Below, one piece after another: positions 38,050 to 48,607 of a DNA stretch of 64,000 nucleotides. The stretch comes from Shimia sp965227725. GTDB lineage: Bacteria; Pseudomonadota; Alphaproteobacteria; Rhodobacterales; Rhodobacteraceae. Location of the stretch: contig NZ_CBDDGH010000003.1 in the NCBI RefSeq assembly GCF_965227725.1, positions 1 to 64,000 of the forward strand, in the 5' to 3' direction. The notes beneath the pieces were generated by a model. It was not told the DNA's origin and searched no databases. It worked only from the letters and a program-made list of their open reading frames with translations. The translations under genes and the position numbers were made by a program. Numbering within the stretch: position 1 is the first letter of the stretch; every line of letters starts with the position of its first letter.

Positions 38050-38940
38050 TTAACGCAGAAACTGCAGGATGTGGCGGGCCACCTCGGCAGGCTTTTGATG
38101 CAGGAGCCAATGATCTGCGCCCGGCAGGGTGATGCGGGTGAGATCGTCGCAGAGATCCTCTAGGCCCGCATGGCACTCCGGTAGGAGCGCGGTGTCCTCT
38201 TCCCCCCACAAGAGCAGATGCGGCATGGGCACGCGCAGGGCTTGGGGCGGCAGTTTGGGCAGCGTCTCGGCTGGCAGCGGCGTGCCGGGGTCTGCGACCT
38301 GAAGGGTTGAGGCGCGGTACCAGTTGACCATGCCGCGCACCTCTTCGGCTGTGCCCCAGGCGGCGCGGTAGGCGGCCAGTTTGGCCCCGTCCATCCAGGA
38401 CATGTCCATATGTTTGGAAAAGATGCCCATCATGCGGGCGTGATCGTTTTCTGCGAGCCGGTCCTCGGAGCCTTCGGCGCGCAGCCAGTTGATGTATTGG
38501 CTGGCCGCAGATTGTGCGCCGCCCGCAGCCAAAGCGCGTTGAAACGGGATTGGATGCACCCCGTTTGCGATGATCAGGCGCTCAAACAGATCGGCATGGC
38601 GGAAGGCCAGACCATAGGCGATGGCCGCGCCCCAGTCATGGCCGAGCACTGCCGCGGCGGGCCGGTCAGAGCAGTAGTGCTTCAGGATGGCGGCGGCATC
38701 GGCGACAAGCGCGGCAGGCGCGTAGTGTTCCACCTCTGCCGGTCGCCAGCTTTGGCCGTAGCCGCGCTGATCCGGGGCGACGAGGAAGAAATGCTCCTCC
38801 AGATGGGGGATCAGATCATCAAAGGCGCCGGAGTATTCGGGAAAGCCGTGCAGGCACAGGAGCACGGGGGCCTGCGGGTCGCCGGCCACGCGCACATGAT
38901 ACGCGTGACCGTTGAGTGTTATGAACTGGCTTTGCGCCAA
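38050..38940 (-). CDS. alpha/beta hydrolase, epoxide hydrolase-like
   Basis: 296 residues. Oxyanion block LLCLHGFPEYSGAF, nucleophile elbow LGHDWGAAIAYG with Asp instead of Ser, acid residue in LLLWGEEDTALL, and His in PGADHWLLHQKP. An Asp nucleophile points to epoxide hydrolase or haloalkane dehalogenase. The TTG at 38940 is used because it lies just after the ligase stop and starts AQSQFITLNG. An ATG at 38973 would overlap the ligase by 32 bases. Same operon as the ligase. Confidence 0.82.
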   Translation of the reverse strand: MAQSQFITLNGHAYHVRVAGDPQAPVLLCLHGFPEYSGAFDDLIPHLEEHFFLVAPDQRGYGQSWRPAEVEHYAPAALVADAAAILKHYCSDRPAAAVLGHDWGAAIAYGLAFRHADLFERLIIANGVHPIPFQRALAAGGAQSAASQYINWLRAEGSEDRLAENDHARMMGIFSKHMDMSWMDGAKLAAYRAAWGTAEEVRGMVNWYRASTLQVADPGTPLPAETLPKLPPQALRVPMPHLLLWGEEDTALLPECHAGLEDLCDDLTRITLPGADHWLLHQKPAEVARHILQFLR

Positions 38941-38941
38941 A

Positions 38942-40567
38942 TCACACCATGTCGGGCAGTTTGTAATCGGCAAACTGCTTGCGCAGGGTGAGCTTGGAGA
39001 CTTTGCCGGTGGCGGTCATCGGCAGCTCGTCCACAAAGACCACATCATCAGGCAGCTGCCACTTGGCGAAGTGCTCCTCTAACAGGGCCATCAGCTCGCT
39101 GATCTCCGGCTTGCCTTCGGCAGAGGGCACCACAACCATCAGCGGGCGTTCGTCCCATTTGGGGTGCGCCACGGCGATCACTGCGCAGTTGGCCACATTT
39201 GGGTGCGCCATCACGGTGTTTTCCAGATCGAGCGAGCTGATCCATTCGCCGCCGGATTTGATCAGGTCTTTGGCGCGGTCGGTGATGGTGAGGTAGCCGT
39301 GGCCGTCAATCGTGGCCACATCGCCGGTGCCAAACCAGCCATCCGCGTCAAAGGCGCCTGCGTTGGCCTCTTCGTTTTCAAAATAGCCTGCGGTGATGTT
39401 GTTGCCGCGCACAAACAGCTCGCCTGCGGCTTCGCCGTCATGGGGCAGACGCTTGCCGTCTTCATCCACGATTTTCAGATCCACGCCAAAGATGCGGCGG
39501 CCCTGTTTGGATTTGATCGCCACGCGCTCTTCGAGGATGTGGTCTTCCAGATGCACAGGCAGGTTGCCCATGGTGCCGACCGGGCTCATCTCGGTCATGC
39601 CCCAGGCGTGGCAGACGTTGACGTTGTTTTCCTCAAAATAGGTGATCATGCTGGCCGGTGCGGCCGAGCCGCCGATCACCAGATCTTCGAGACCTTTGGG
39701 CATGCGGCCCTGTTTCTCCATCTCGCCCTGCAGGCCGAGCCATACGGTGGGCACGCCCCATGCGGAGTAGACGTTTTCGCCTTCCATCAGCTTGAACAGG
39801 CTTTCCCCGTCAAGCGCGCCGCCCGGGAAGACCAGCGAGGCGCCGGTGAGCAGCGCGATATAGGGCAGGCCCCAGGCGTTGACGTGGAAGAGCGGCACAA
39901 CCGGCAGGATGCGACGGCCCGGCTGGCAGACTTTGGGCAACGACAGGCCCACGGTCATGGCATGCAGCACCGTGGAGCGGTGGGTGTAGAGCGTGCCTTT
40001 GGGGTTGCCGGTGGTGCCGGAGGTGTAGCAGAGACCTGCGGCGGTATCTTCCGGCAGCTCTGGCCAGTCAAATTCCTCGGATTCCGCCTCAAGCAGCTCT
40101 TCATAGCAGAGGAAATCGCCCTCTGGCATATGGGCGCGGTCGGTCATGACCACCACTTTGAGGCCTTCAGGCCATTGCGCACGCAGGGCGTTGACCAGCG
40201 GCACAAAGGTGGTGTCGACAAACAGCATCGTGTCCTTGGCGTGGTTCACGATGTAGGTCATCTGCTCCGCGGAAAGACGCGGGTTGATGGTGTGGCAAAC
40301 GCCGCCGGCACCGGAGATCGCGTAGTAGAGCTCAAGGTGGCGGTAGCCGTTCCACGCCAGCGTTGCGATGCGGTCACCGACCTTCAGGCCTTGTGTTGTC
40401 AGCGCATTGGCAAGACGCGCGACGCGTGGGGCCATCTCGGCATATGTCTGGCGGTGGATATCCCCCTCGGTGCGCACAGAGACGACTTCTCCGGTTGGGT
40501 GGATTTCGGCTGCAAATTTGAGAATATCCGCGATGTTGAGCGGACGCATCATCATAGACCCTAGCAT
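38942..40567 (-). CDS. acyl-CoA ligase, possible methylmercaptopropionyl-CoA ligase (DmdB-like)
   Basis: 541 residues. AMP-forming ligase motifs: YTSGTTGNPKGTLYTHR (P-loop), HAWGMTEMSPVG, GWFGTGDVATIDGHGYLTI, DRAKDLIKSGGEWIS and the C-terminal lysine in ATGKVSKLTLRK. Joins a carboxylic acid to CoA. The MLGSMMMRPLNIADIL opening is like that of marine roseobacter ligases, including some DmdB proteins of dimethylsulfoniopropionate breakdown. No dmdA, dmdC or dmdD is here, so a medium-chain acyl-CoA ligase is equally possible. The start follows AGGGAGG. Confidence 0.85.
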   Translation of the reverse strand: MLGSMMMRPLNIADILKFAAEIHPTGEVVSVRTEGDIHRQTYAEMAPRVARLANALTTQGLKVGDRIATLAWNGYRHLELYYAISGAGGVCHTINPRLSAEQMTYIVNHAKDTMLFVDTTFVPLVNALRAQWPEGLKVVVMTDRAHMPEGDFLCYEELLEAESEEFDWPELPEDTAAGLCYTSGTTGNPKGTLYTHRSTVLHAMTVGLSLPKVCQPGRRILPVVPLFHVNAWGLPYIALLTGASLVFPGGALDGESLFKLMEGENVYSAWGVPTVWLGLQGEMEKQGRMPKGLEDLVIGGSAAPASMITYFEENNVNVCHAWGMTEMSPVGTMGNLPVHLEDHILEERVAIKSKQGRRIFGVDLKIVDEDGKRLPHDGEAAGELFVRGNNITAGYFENEEANAGAFDADGWFGTGDVATIDGHGYLTITDRAKDLIKSGGEWISSLDLENTVMAHPNVANCAVIAVAHPKWDERPLMVVVPSAEGKPEISELMALLEEHFAKWQLPDDVVFVDELPMTATGKVSKLTLRKQFADYKLPDMV

Positions 40568-40783
40568 TTAGGCCTCCCTGCCTGTGAATGTATTGTCGCG
40601 CGTGACCATACGCGCAAGGCCAAGGTATAGGAAAGGGCGGTTGAAAGATGCCGCTACGTCGCTCAACCTAAGATGTTGCACTTGTTAAGTTTTTTCTGTG
40701 CAGATCCGCACAATGAGCGCGCGGTGCTGGCGATTTTCAGGACACACCGCCTGCCCTACCTTGGGGAGGAAAGGAGAGACATC

Positions 40784-41695
40784 ATGTCGATCAGACCTGT
40801 TTTGGAAACGCGCAAAGCCATTCCTGCCCGGGAAGGGGCTGGCGTGCACCTGCATCGCGCCTTTGGGTTTCAGGATCCTGAGGAACTTGATCCCTTCCTG
40901 ATGATGGATCACTTCCGCAACGATGACCCAAGACTCTATGAGGCGGGCTTTCCGTGGCATCCGCATCGCGGCATCGAGACCATCACCTATGTGATTGACG
41001 GCGCGGTGGAACATCAGGACAGCCTTGGCAACACCGGCAATCTGGGTGCGGGGGATGTGCAGTGGATGACGGCGGGGCGTGGAATCCTGCATCAGGAAAT
41101 GCCCACCCCCGGCGCCAATGGGGTGAACCACGGCTTTCAGCTCTGGGCCAATCTGCCCCGCGACCTAAAAATGACCGATCCGCGCTATCAGGATGTGACT
41201 GCCAAAGAAATCCCGGAGATCTTTGAGGATGACGGCACCAAGGTGCGCGTGATCATCGGCAGCTTCTGGGGGCAGACCGGCCCGGTGGATGGCATTGCCG
41301 CTGATCCGATGTTTCTGGATGTGACCGTGCCTGCGGGGGTGAAGAAGACCTTCCCGATTGACACACGGCGGCGCGCTTTTGCCTATGTGTTTGAAGGGGA
41401 TGCGGCCTTTGCCGATGCCAGCCAGCCCACCGGCATTCTGCTGGAGAAAGAGGTGGCCGGAGAAGAGGTCAATATCCGCGACATGAGCGGGGACCGCACG
41501 CTGGTGCGCTTTGGCAATGGCGATGAGGTCACGGTGCAGGCCGGCGAACAGGGCGTGCGCTTTCTGCTGATCTCAGGTCAGCCGATCGAAGAACCGGTGG
41601 CCTGGCACGGCCCGATTGTGATGAACACGCAGGCGGAGCTGCAGCAGGCCTTTGCAGAGCTTCGCAACGGCACATTCATCAAACCGGCGCATTGA
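40784..41695 (+). CDS. pirin family protein
   Basis: 303 residues. N-terminal cupin with the metal ligands in GFPWHPHRGIETITYV and GILHQEMP (two His of HPH, then His and Glu). The C-terminal half matches the pirin C-domain (PIEEPVAWHGPIVMNTQAEL). Some pirins are quercetinases; others bind transcription or metabolic partners. The ATG at 40784 has GGAGGAAAGGAG upstream. A terminator follows. Confidence 0.92.
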   Translation: MSIRPVLETRKAIPAREGAGVHLHRAFGFQDPEELDPFLMMDHFRNDDPRLYEAGFPWHPHRGIETITYVIDGAVEHQDSLGNTGNLGAGDVQWMTAGRGILHQEMPTPGANGVNHGFQLWANLPRDLKMTDPRYQDVTAKEIPEIFEDDGTKVRVIIGSFWGQTGPVDGIAADPMFLDVTVPAGVKKTFPIDTRRRAFAYVFEGDAAFADASQPTGILLEKEVAGEEVNIRDMSGDRTLVRFGNGDEVTVQAGEQGVRFLLISGQPIEEPVAWHGPIVMNTQAELQQAFAELRNGTFIKPAH

Positions 41696-41717
41696 TCATG
41701 ACGCCTAAACAAGTAAG

Positions 41718-41742
41718 CGGAGGGGGAGACCCCTCCGTTTTT
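41718..41742 (+). terminator. terminator after pirin gene
   Basis: cggagggg pairs with cccctccg across a GAGA loop, followed by five T. Textbook intrinsic terminator. Confidence 0.85.
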
Positions 41743-41768
41743 AGGGGCGCTGCCCCTGGCACATCTGC

Positions 41769-41804
41769 GATGTGCCTACCCCGGGATACTTTTTGAATGA
41801 GAAG
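41769..41804 (+). repeat. divergent family B repeat
   Basis: gatgtgcctaccccgggat, then actttttgaatgagaag. Same order and tail (gaatgagaag) as the 38006 copy, but the core is changed. Confidence 0.5.
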
Positions 41805-41832
41805 CGCTTAGGGGGGGGGCGAGACTGGCCTG

Positions 41833-42426
41833 TCAGGCGGCGATACCCACGGCCTGACGCACCATATCCCAGTAGATCTGCTCCACTTCGGAAAGCGACA
41901 GACGTCCGCCTTCGCGGAACCATGTGTTCACGCCGGTCAGCATGGCAATTACGGCCATGGTGGTGATTTTGGGGTCCGCCACGGTGAAATCGCCGCTTTC
42001 CACACCGGCGCGCAGGATCGCTTCGAGCTGGTCTTCATAAGCGCGGCGCAGGGCTTCGACTTCGGAGAAATTTTCCGGGCTGAGATTGCGCAGCTCCATA
42101 TAGGCGATGAACACCTCATCAGGGCGCTCTGAGTGAAAGCGCAGGTGCAGACGGGTGAAGGTCTCCAGTGCCGCCACCGGCGAGGCCGGGGCCTCAAGCG
42201 AGGCGCGGGTGGCCAGAAGCTCATCCATATGGGTTTTCATCAGATCAAACAGCAGCGACTGCTTGTCCGGCGTGTAGTTATAAAGCGCTCCTGCCTGCAC
42301 GCCGACCTCACGCGCAATTTGGCGCATGGAAACAGCGGCATAGCCGTGCTGGGCAAAGAGCGAGAGCGCGGCGGCGCGCACGCGCGGGCCGGTGATGCCG
42401 GAATGTGAGCCTTGAGTTCGTGCCAT
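41833..42426 (-). CDS. TetR-family transcriptional repressor
   Basis: 197 residues. N-terminal HTH (AALSLFAQHGYAAVSMRQIA, then REVGVQAGALYNYTPDK) and a C-terminal domain like those of fatty-acid or CoA-ester-responsive TetR proteins (FHSERPDEVFIAYMELRNLS). It carries a palindromic operator just upstream of its own start, implying autoregulation; the nearby acyl-CoA genes could be further targets. Confidence 0.9.
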   Translation of the reverse strand: MARTQGSHSGITGPRVRAAALSLFAQHGYAAVSMRQIAREVGVQAGALYNYTPDKQSLLFDLMKTHMDELLATRASLEAPASPVAALETFTRLHLRFHSERPDEVFIAYMELRNLSPENFSEVEALRRAYEDQLEAILRAGVESGDFTVADPKITTMAVIAMLTGVNTWFREGGRLSLSEVEQIYWDMVRQAVGIAA

Positions 42427-42441
42427 AGGCGCAATTTAACT

Positions 42442-42453
42442 GAACGTACGTTC
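42442..42453. promoter_or_regulatory. TetR-type operator
   Basis: Perfect palindrome gaacgtacgttc, 16 bases before the TetR start. AACGTACGTT-type dyads are typical of FadR/LiuQ-like TetR regulators. Position fits autorepression. Confidence 0.6.
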
Positions 42454-42554
42454 CTTTAAAACCCCGCATAAGCAGGGCTGACGCGTGCAAGTTGGCTTGT
42501 GTCGCCAGCCCCGACTGGGCCATAAGAAAGCCGGGCAACAAAAGGGCCATTCGC

Positions 42555-42797
42555 GTGACACGACAGACCAAAGCAAGCCTCTTGATGATCTTATGCACGG
42601 GCGTGCTGGCCAGCTGTGGCGATGTGCCGGGACTGGATGCCGCTGTTTCCAAAGAGGTGGAGGCTGCGCCCTACCCCGAGCTTCTGCCTGCGCGCGCCTT
42701 GCCTGCCGCGCCGGAGCAGCGCCTGACGGAGAGCAGCGAGGAAGAGCTTGCCGCCCGTGGCGCCCGTCTCAGCCGCCGCGCGCGTGAGCTGCAGTAA
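42555..42797 (+). CDS. small lipoprotein
   Basis: 80 residues from a GTG start. Basic N-terminus (TRQTKAS), hydrophobic stretch LLMILCTGV, lipobox LASC with acylated Cys followed by GD. The mature part is short, Ala/Glu-rich (SSEEELAARGARLSRRAREL) and ends at a TAA before hom. AAAGGG precedes the start. No function known. Confidence 0.65.
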   Translation: MTRQTKASLLMILCTGVLASCGDVPGLDAAVSKEVEAAPYPELLPARALPAAPEQRLTESSEEELAARGARLSRRARELQ

Positions 42798-42896
42798 GCC
42801 CTGCACCATGCAGACGCGTTGCACCCCCCTGCAAGAGCCGCTACACGGCAAAGCAACACAGCAGACCATACCAACACATATTCGAGGTAGTGCTTC

Positions 42897-44210
42897 ATGA
42901 CCGATGCGCAGATGAGCAACCCCAACACAACACCGCTCCGTCTTGGGATTGCCGGCTTGGGCACCGTGGGCGTGGGTGTGGTGAAGATCGTGCGCCAGAA
43001 GGCCAACCTGCTGGCGGCCCGCACCGGGCGTCCGGTGGTGATCACCGCCGTGAGCGCGCGCTCCAAGGATAAGGACCGCGGCGTGTCGCTGGCGAATTAC
43101 GCCTGGGAAGACGATCCGGTGGCTCTGGCCAAGCGCGACGACGTGGATGTGTTTGTCGAGCTGATGGGCGGCGAAGACGGCCCCGCGAAAGACGCAATCG
43201 AGGCCGCATTGGCGCTTGGCAAAGATGTGGTCACCGCCAACAAGGCGCTGCTGGCCCATCACGGTCAGGCGCTGGCCGAGACCGCAGAGGCCAAAGGCGC
43301 GGTGATCCGCTTTGAAGCGGCTGTGGCAGGCGGCATTCCGGTGATCAAATCCCTCACCGAGGGGCTGGCGGGCAATGAGATCACCCGCATCATGGGCGTG
43401 ATGAACGGCACCTGTAACTACATCCTCACCCGGATGCAGGACGCGGGCCTTCCCTATGAGGAGGTTTTTGCCGAAGCCGACGCGCTTGGCTATCTGGAAG
43501 CGGACCCAAATCTGGACGTGGGCGGGATTGACGCGGGCCACAAGCTGTCGCTGCTCTCCTCCATCGCCTTTGGCACCAAGGTGGATTTCGCGGGGGTGGA
43601 GCTGGAAGGCATTCAGCGCATCTCCATTGAAGACATTCATCAGGCCGCCGAGCTTGGCTTCAAGATCAAGCTGCTGGGCGTGACCCAGATGACCGGCCGT
43701 GGGCTGGAGCAGCGCATGTCGCCCTGCCTTGTGCCCGCAGACAGCCCGCTGGGCCAGCTCAAGGGCGGCACCAATATGGTGGTGATCGAAGGCGACGCGG
43801 TGGAGCAGGTTGTGCTGCGCGGCCCTGGGGCTGGTGAAGGCCCGACCGCCAGCGCGGTGATGGGCGATGTCTGTGACATTGCGCGCGGCTTCCGCCTTTC
43901 CACCTTCGGCATGCCCGCAGAGCAGCTGACCGCCGCCAAGGCGGCGCGCTCCAACTCTCCGGCGCCCTACTATCTGCGCCTGACGCTGGAAGACCGCCCG
44001 GGCGCCATGGCCAAGATTGCCACCGCGCTTGGCGACAACGGGATCAGCATCGACCGCATGCGCCAGACCCGACACAATGATGAGCTCGCCCCTGTGCTGA
44101 TCGTGACCCACAAAACCCAGCGCGCCGCTCTGGATGAAGCCATTGCCGCCATGCAGAGCACCGGTGTGGTCGCAAGCGCCCCTGTAGCGTTGCGCATAGA
44201 GCAGGTTTGA
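42897..44210 (+). CDS. hom: homoserine dehydrogenase
   Basis: 437 residues. NAD(P)-binding LGIAGLGTVGVGVVKIV, the signature MNGTCNYILTRM and GGIDAGHKLSLL, and a C-terminal ACT domain (LTLEDRPGAMAKIATALGDN) that usually binds threonine for feedback inhibition. Catalyses aspartate semialdehyde to homoserine for Thr/Met synthesis. ATG behind GAGGTAG. Confidence 0.96.
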   Translation: MTDAQMSNPNTTPLRLGIAGLGTVGVGVVKIVRQKANLLAARTGRPVVITAVSARSKDKDRGVSLANYAWEDDPVALAKRDDVDVFVELMGGEDGPAKDAIEAALALGKDVVTANKALLAHHGQALAETAEAKGAVIRFEAAVAGGIPVIKSLTEGLAGNEITRIMGVMNGTCNYILTRMQDAGLPYEEVFAEADALGYLEADPNLDVGGIDAGHKLSLLSSIAFGTKVDFAGVELEGIQRISIEDIHQAAELGFKIKLLGVTQMTGRGLEQRMSPCLVPADSPLGQLKGGTNMVVIEGDAVEQVVLRGPGAGEGPTASAVMGDVCDIARGFRLSTFGMPAEQLTAAKAARSNSPAPYYLRLTLEDRPGAMAKIATALGDNGISIDRMRQTRHNDELAPVLIVTHKTQRAALDEAIAAMQSTGVVASAPVALRIEQV

Positions 44211-44290
44211 GATTTCAATGGCGCGCCCCTCTTGTGAGCGCGCCGCCGCTGCGATAACCGATATTTAAGCAAGCACATAAGGATCACCCC

Positions 44291-45265
44291 ATGTCCCAAA
44301 AGCCGGAATTTCACGACCGTATGCTGTCTCTCGGTTTGGCCCGTGTGGCCGAACAGGCAGCGATTGCCTCCGCAGCGCTGATTGGCAACGGCGATGAGAA
44401 AGCCGCAGACCAAGCCGCTGTGAACGCCATGCGCGAACAGCTCAACCTTCTGGACATCGCCGGTGTTGTGGTGATTGGTGAAGGTGAGCGCGACGAGGCG
44501 CCCATGCTGTTCATCGGCGAAGAAGTGGGCACCGGAAACGGCCCCGGCGTGGACATTGCGCTGGACCCGCTGGAAGGCACCACGCTGACCGCCAAAGACA
44601 TGCCAAACGCGCTGACCGTGATCGCCATGGGCCCGCGCGGCTCCATGCTGCACGCGCCGGACACCTATATGGACAAGCTGGCCATCGGCCCGGGCTACGC
44701 GGAAAACGTCGTCTCGCTGGAAATGAGCCCGAAAGAGCGCGTGGAAGCGCTGGCGAAAGCCAAAGGCTGTGACACCTCTGACATCACCGTCTGCATTCTG
44801 GAGCGTCCGCGCCACGAAGACATGATCGCCGAAGTGCGCGCCACCGGCGCCTCCATCCGCCTGATCACCGATGGTGACGTGGCTGGTGTGATGCACTGCG
44901 CCGAAGCCGAAGAAACCGGCATCGACATGTATATGGGCCGTGGCGGCGCACCTGAAGGTGTGCTCGCGGCAGCGGCGCTGAAATGCATGGGCGGTCAGAT
45001 GTGGGGCCGTCTGGTGTTCCGCAACGATGACGAGCGCGCCCGTGCCGCCAAAACCGGCATCACCGATCTGGACCGCATCTACTCCCGCGACGAGATGGTC
45101 ACACAGGATGTGATCTTTGCCGCAACCGGCGTGACCGGCGGCTCTCTGCTGCCGCGCATCAAGCGCACCCCGGGCTGGATCGAAACCGAGACCCTGCTGA
45201 TGCGCTCCAAGTCCGGTTCCGTGCGTCGCATGACCTACCGCGCGCCCGTCGATCAGACCTCTTGA
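44291..45265 (+). CDS. glpX: class II fructose-1,6-bisphosphatase
   Basis: 324 residues. GlpX blocks: VVVIGEGERDEAPMLFIGEE, the metal site DIALDPLEGTTLTAKD, LITDGDVAGVMHC and GRGGAPEGVLAAAALKCMGG. Dephosphorylates fructose-1,6-bisphosphate in gluconeogenesis. It starts 80 bases after hom behind AAGGATCACC; hom-glpX in tandem is a common alphaproteobacterial arrangement. A terminator follows. Confidence 0.96.
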   Translation: MSQKPEFHDRMLSLGLARVAEQAAIASAALIGNGDEKAADQAAVNAMREQLNLLDIAGVVVIGEGERDEAPMLFIGEEVGTGNGPGVDIALDPLEGTTLTAKDMPNALTVIAMGPRGSMLHAPDTYMDKLAIGPGYAENVVSLEMSPKERVEALAKAKGCDTSDITVCILERPRHEDMIAEVRATGASIRLITDGDVAGVMHCAEAEETGIDMYMGRGGAPEGVLAAAALKCMGGQMWGRLVFRNDDERARAAKTGITDLDRIYSRDEMVTQDVIFAATGVTGGSLLPRIKRTPGWIETETLLMRSKSGSVRRMTYRAPVDQTS

Positions 45266-45309
45266 TCACAGCACGCTGCACTGATTGACTGGGCCAAAGC
45301 GCCCCTTAC

Positions 45310-45334
45310 GGCCCGCCTCTTTGGCGGGCCTTTT
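45310..45334 (+). terminator. terminator between glpX and recJ
   Basis: ggcccgcc pairs with ggcgggcc across a five-base loop, then four T. It lies just before recJ, so recJ translation initiates almost on the hairpin. Confidence 0.7.
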
Positions 45335-45355
45335 GATAAGATGAAAGCCCTGCCC

Positions 45356-47104
<1,749 letters not shown>

Positions 47105-47117
47105 GCCGCACCAGAGC

Positions 47118-47155
47118 CTTCTCATTCCCTCAATATCCTGGGGGAATCGCGGCTC
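47118..47155 (-). repeat. family B repeat, inverted, after recJ
   Basis: The complement reads gattcccccaggatattgag then ggaatgagaagg: the same g-gatatt-tg-gaatgagaag tail as the 38006 copy. Confidence 0.5.
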
Positions 47156-47293
47156 TGACGCGATGGGGGCAAAGCCCCCGCATCACGCCCCAAACCCGCC
47201 AAAACAGCTTTCTGAAAAAAATCGTCACAAAGGCTCAAATTTCCGCTTGCGCCCACCCGCGCCATTCACTAGATACGCCTCACGCTTCGGCAC

Positions 47294-47368
47294 GGCCCGT
47301 TCGTCTATCGGTTAGGACGCCAGGTTTTCAACCTGGAAAGAGGGGTTCGATTCCCCTACGGGCTGCCA
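47294..47368 (+). tRNA. tRNA-Glu (anticodon TTC), copy 1
   Basis: Seven-pair acceptor stem (GGCCCGT with ACGGGCT, first pair G-U), TTCGATTC T-loop, anticodon TTC in GGTTTTCAACC, CCA encoded. 75 nucleotides. Confidence 0.96.
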
Positions 47369-47418
47369 GTCGAAGCGAGATTTTTGAGAAGAAACCTCTT
47401 CCTGAAAGTCGCCACAGT

Positions 47419-47493
47419 GGCCCGTTCGTCTATCGGTTAGGACGCCAGGTTTTCAACCTGGAAAGAGGGGTTCGATTCCCCTACGGGCTGCCA
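47419..47493 (+). tRNA. tRNA-Glu (anticodon TTC), copy 2
   Basis: Identical over its full length to the copy 50 bases upstream. The two probably share a transcript; the linker between them is unlike the genes, so only the tRNA was duplicated or kept identical by gene conversion. Confidence 0.96.
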
Positions 47494-47715
47494 CTTCCTA
47501 ATCACAGAAACCCCATACCGCAAGCCGCTTTGCCTGTGCGTCTTTCTGCGCACCCAATGCACGCTTAAGATGTGAACTATTCATCCCCACATCTTTCGAG
47601 CGCAGACTCTTCGTTAACCAATCCCCGCTAAATCTGGGTCTCAACGAAGGTCTTTTAACGGAATCGGATTCGCCGCTGCCATGGCTCGTCTCCGAAAACC
47701 ACATGTGGGGGTAAA

Positions 47716-47931
47716 ATGAGTAAGACACATCTGTCAGTTTGGGTGCTTCCCAGAAGCGCACGCCCGGCCACCTCGCGGTCCGAGCGTATCAAGGCGCGTG
47801 CCGGGGCCTTCATCCTCGCCTCCTGCAAAGATGCGGACCTCGCGCTGATTCCGCCGCCGTCCGGCAATCTGAACCGCCGTATCTGGCCGCATACGTCGCC
47901 CAACGGCCCAACCCTGAAGATCCGCGCCTGA
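47716..47931 (+). CDS. small basic protein, unknown
   Basis: 71 residues, no recognised family. ATG behind gtggggg. The protein is basic and Ser/Ala-rich at the start (RSARPATSRSERIKARAGAF) and ends NRRIWPHTSPNGPTLKIRA. The 220 bases before it hold no gene. Could be a real short gene or chance; the start context argues for it. Confidence 0.4.
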   Translation: MSKTHLSVWVLPRSARPATSRSERIKARAGAFILASCKDADLALIPPPSGNLNRRIWPHTSPNGPTLKIRA

Positions 47932-47999
47932 CAGCGCCCTAGAAGGCCTCAGCCGCTCTCTCTGCGCCCCCGTGCGCCTCCCCTACGCTTCTGTGCGCC

Positions 48000-48503
48000 C
48001 TAGGGCAGCGCAGGCGGCACATCCACCGCTGGGGCGCTGGGTTTGATGTCCAAAAGCGGTGTGCCGTCAAAACAGTCGATGGCATCAATGCCAATCCTGC
48101 CCGCCGTGAGATCCAGTGATGTGATCCGCACCGCCGCCAGTGAAATCGGATTGGGGCGGTTGGGAGAGCGCAGCGCAAATGTGCCCTGTGCCTCCGGTTT
48201 GTGACGCGGCCGCTGGGTGATCAGATCGCGCCGCGCCTGATGCATCCAGTAAAACAGCAAAATCCCATCCCCCACAGACAGCCCGGTCAGACCTTCCGCG
48301 AATCCCGGCTCCAGCGTGATTGACGCCCCCTGCCCGCTTTCCCGGGCGCGGGTGACATTCTTGGGGCAATCGCCGCGCTGCCACGGGGTGTGGATGCGCC
48401 CAATGAAGCGCAGCTCGGCATCCACACGCTCCAGCGGATCAAATCCCAGCTGGCTTTCACCGTCACGCAGTTCAGGCAGGCTCTCAGGCAGGGTTTCAGA
48501 CAT
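48000..48503 (-). CDS. trmO: tRNA t6A37 N6-methyltransferase TrmO (TsaA family)
   Basis: 167 residues. The UPF0066/TsaA pattern: RFIGRIHTPWQRGDCPKN at the start, then GTFALRSPNRPNPISLAAVR. Methylates N6-threonylcarbamoyladenosine at tRNA position 37 using SAM. ATG behind AAGGAGAG. Stands alone. The usual C-terminal domain of E. coli TrmO is absent, as in short forms. Confidence 0.9.
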   Translation of the reverse strand: MSETLPESLPELRDGESQLGFDPLERVDAELRFIGRIHTPWQRGDCPKNVTRARESGQGASITLEPGFAEGLTGLSVGDGILLFYWMHQARRDLITQRPRHKPEAQGTFALRSPNRPNPISLAAVRITSLDLTAGRIGIDAIDCFDGTPLLDIKPSAPAVDVPPALP

Positions 48504-48560
48504 GGTGCTCTCCTTGGATCTTGGCGCTCATCCTGCCCAAGACCTCAGAGAGGCGCCATA

Positions 48561-48588
48561 AAAAAGCGCCGCTCGATGGCGGCGCTTT
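48561..48588 (-). terminator. terminator of the peptide ABC importer operon
   Basis: On the minus strand a ten-base-pair stem (48563-48572 with 48579-48588, loop tcgatg) ends in five T, 20 bases after the ATPase stop. Confidence 0.8.
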
Positions 48589-48607
48589 CAAAGTGTGTTT
48601 CTGGCGT

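Noticed and set aside
38942..40567. Firm dmdB call
   Set aside because: The ligase is similar in type, but no other DMSP demethylation genes are nearby, so the substrate is left open.
42591..44111. 506-codon minus-strand frame
   Set aside because: Antisense of hom and the small lipoprotein, both of which are supported by motifs and start sites.
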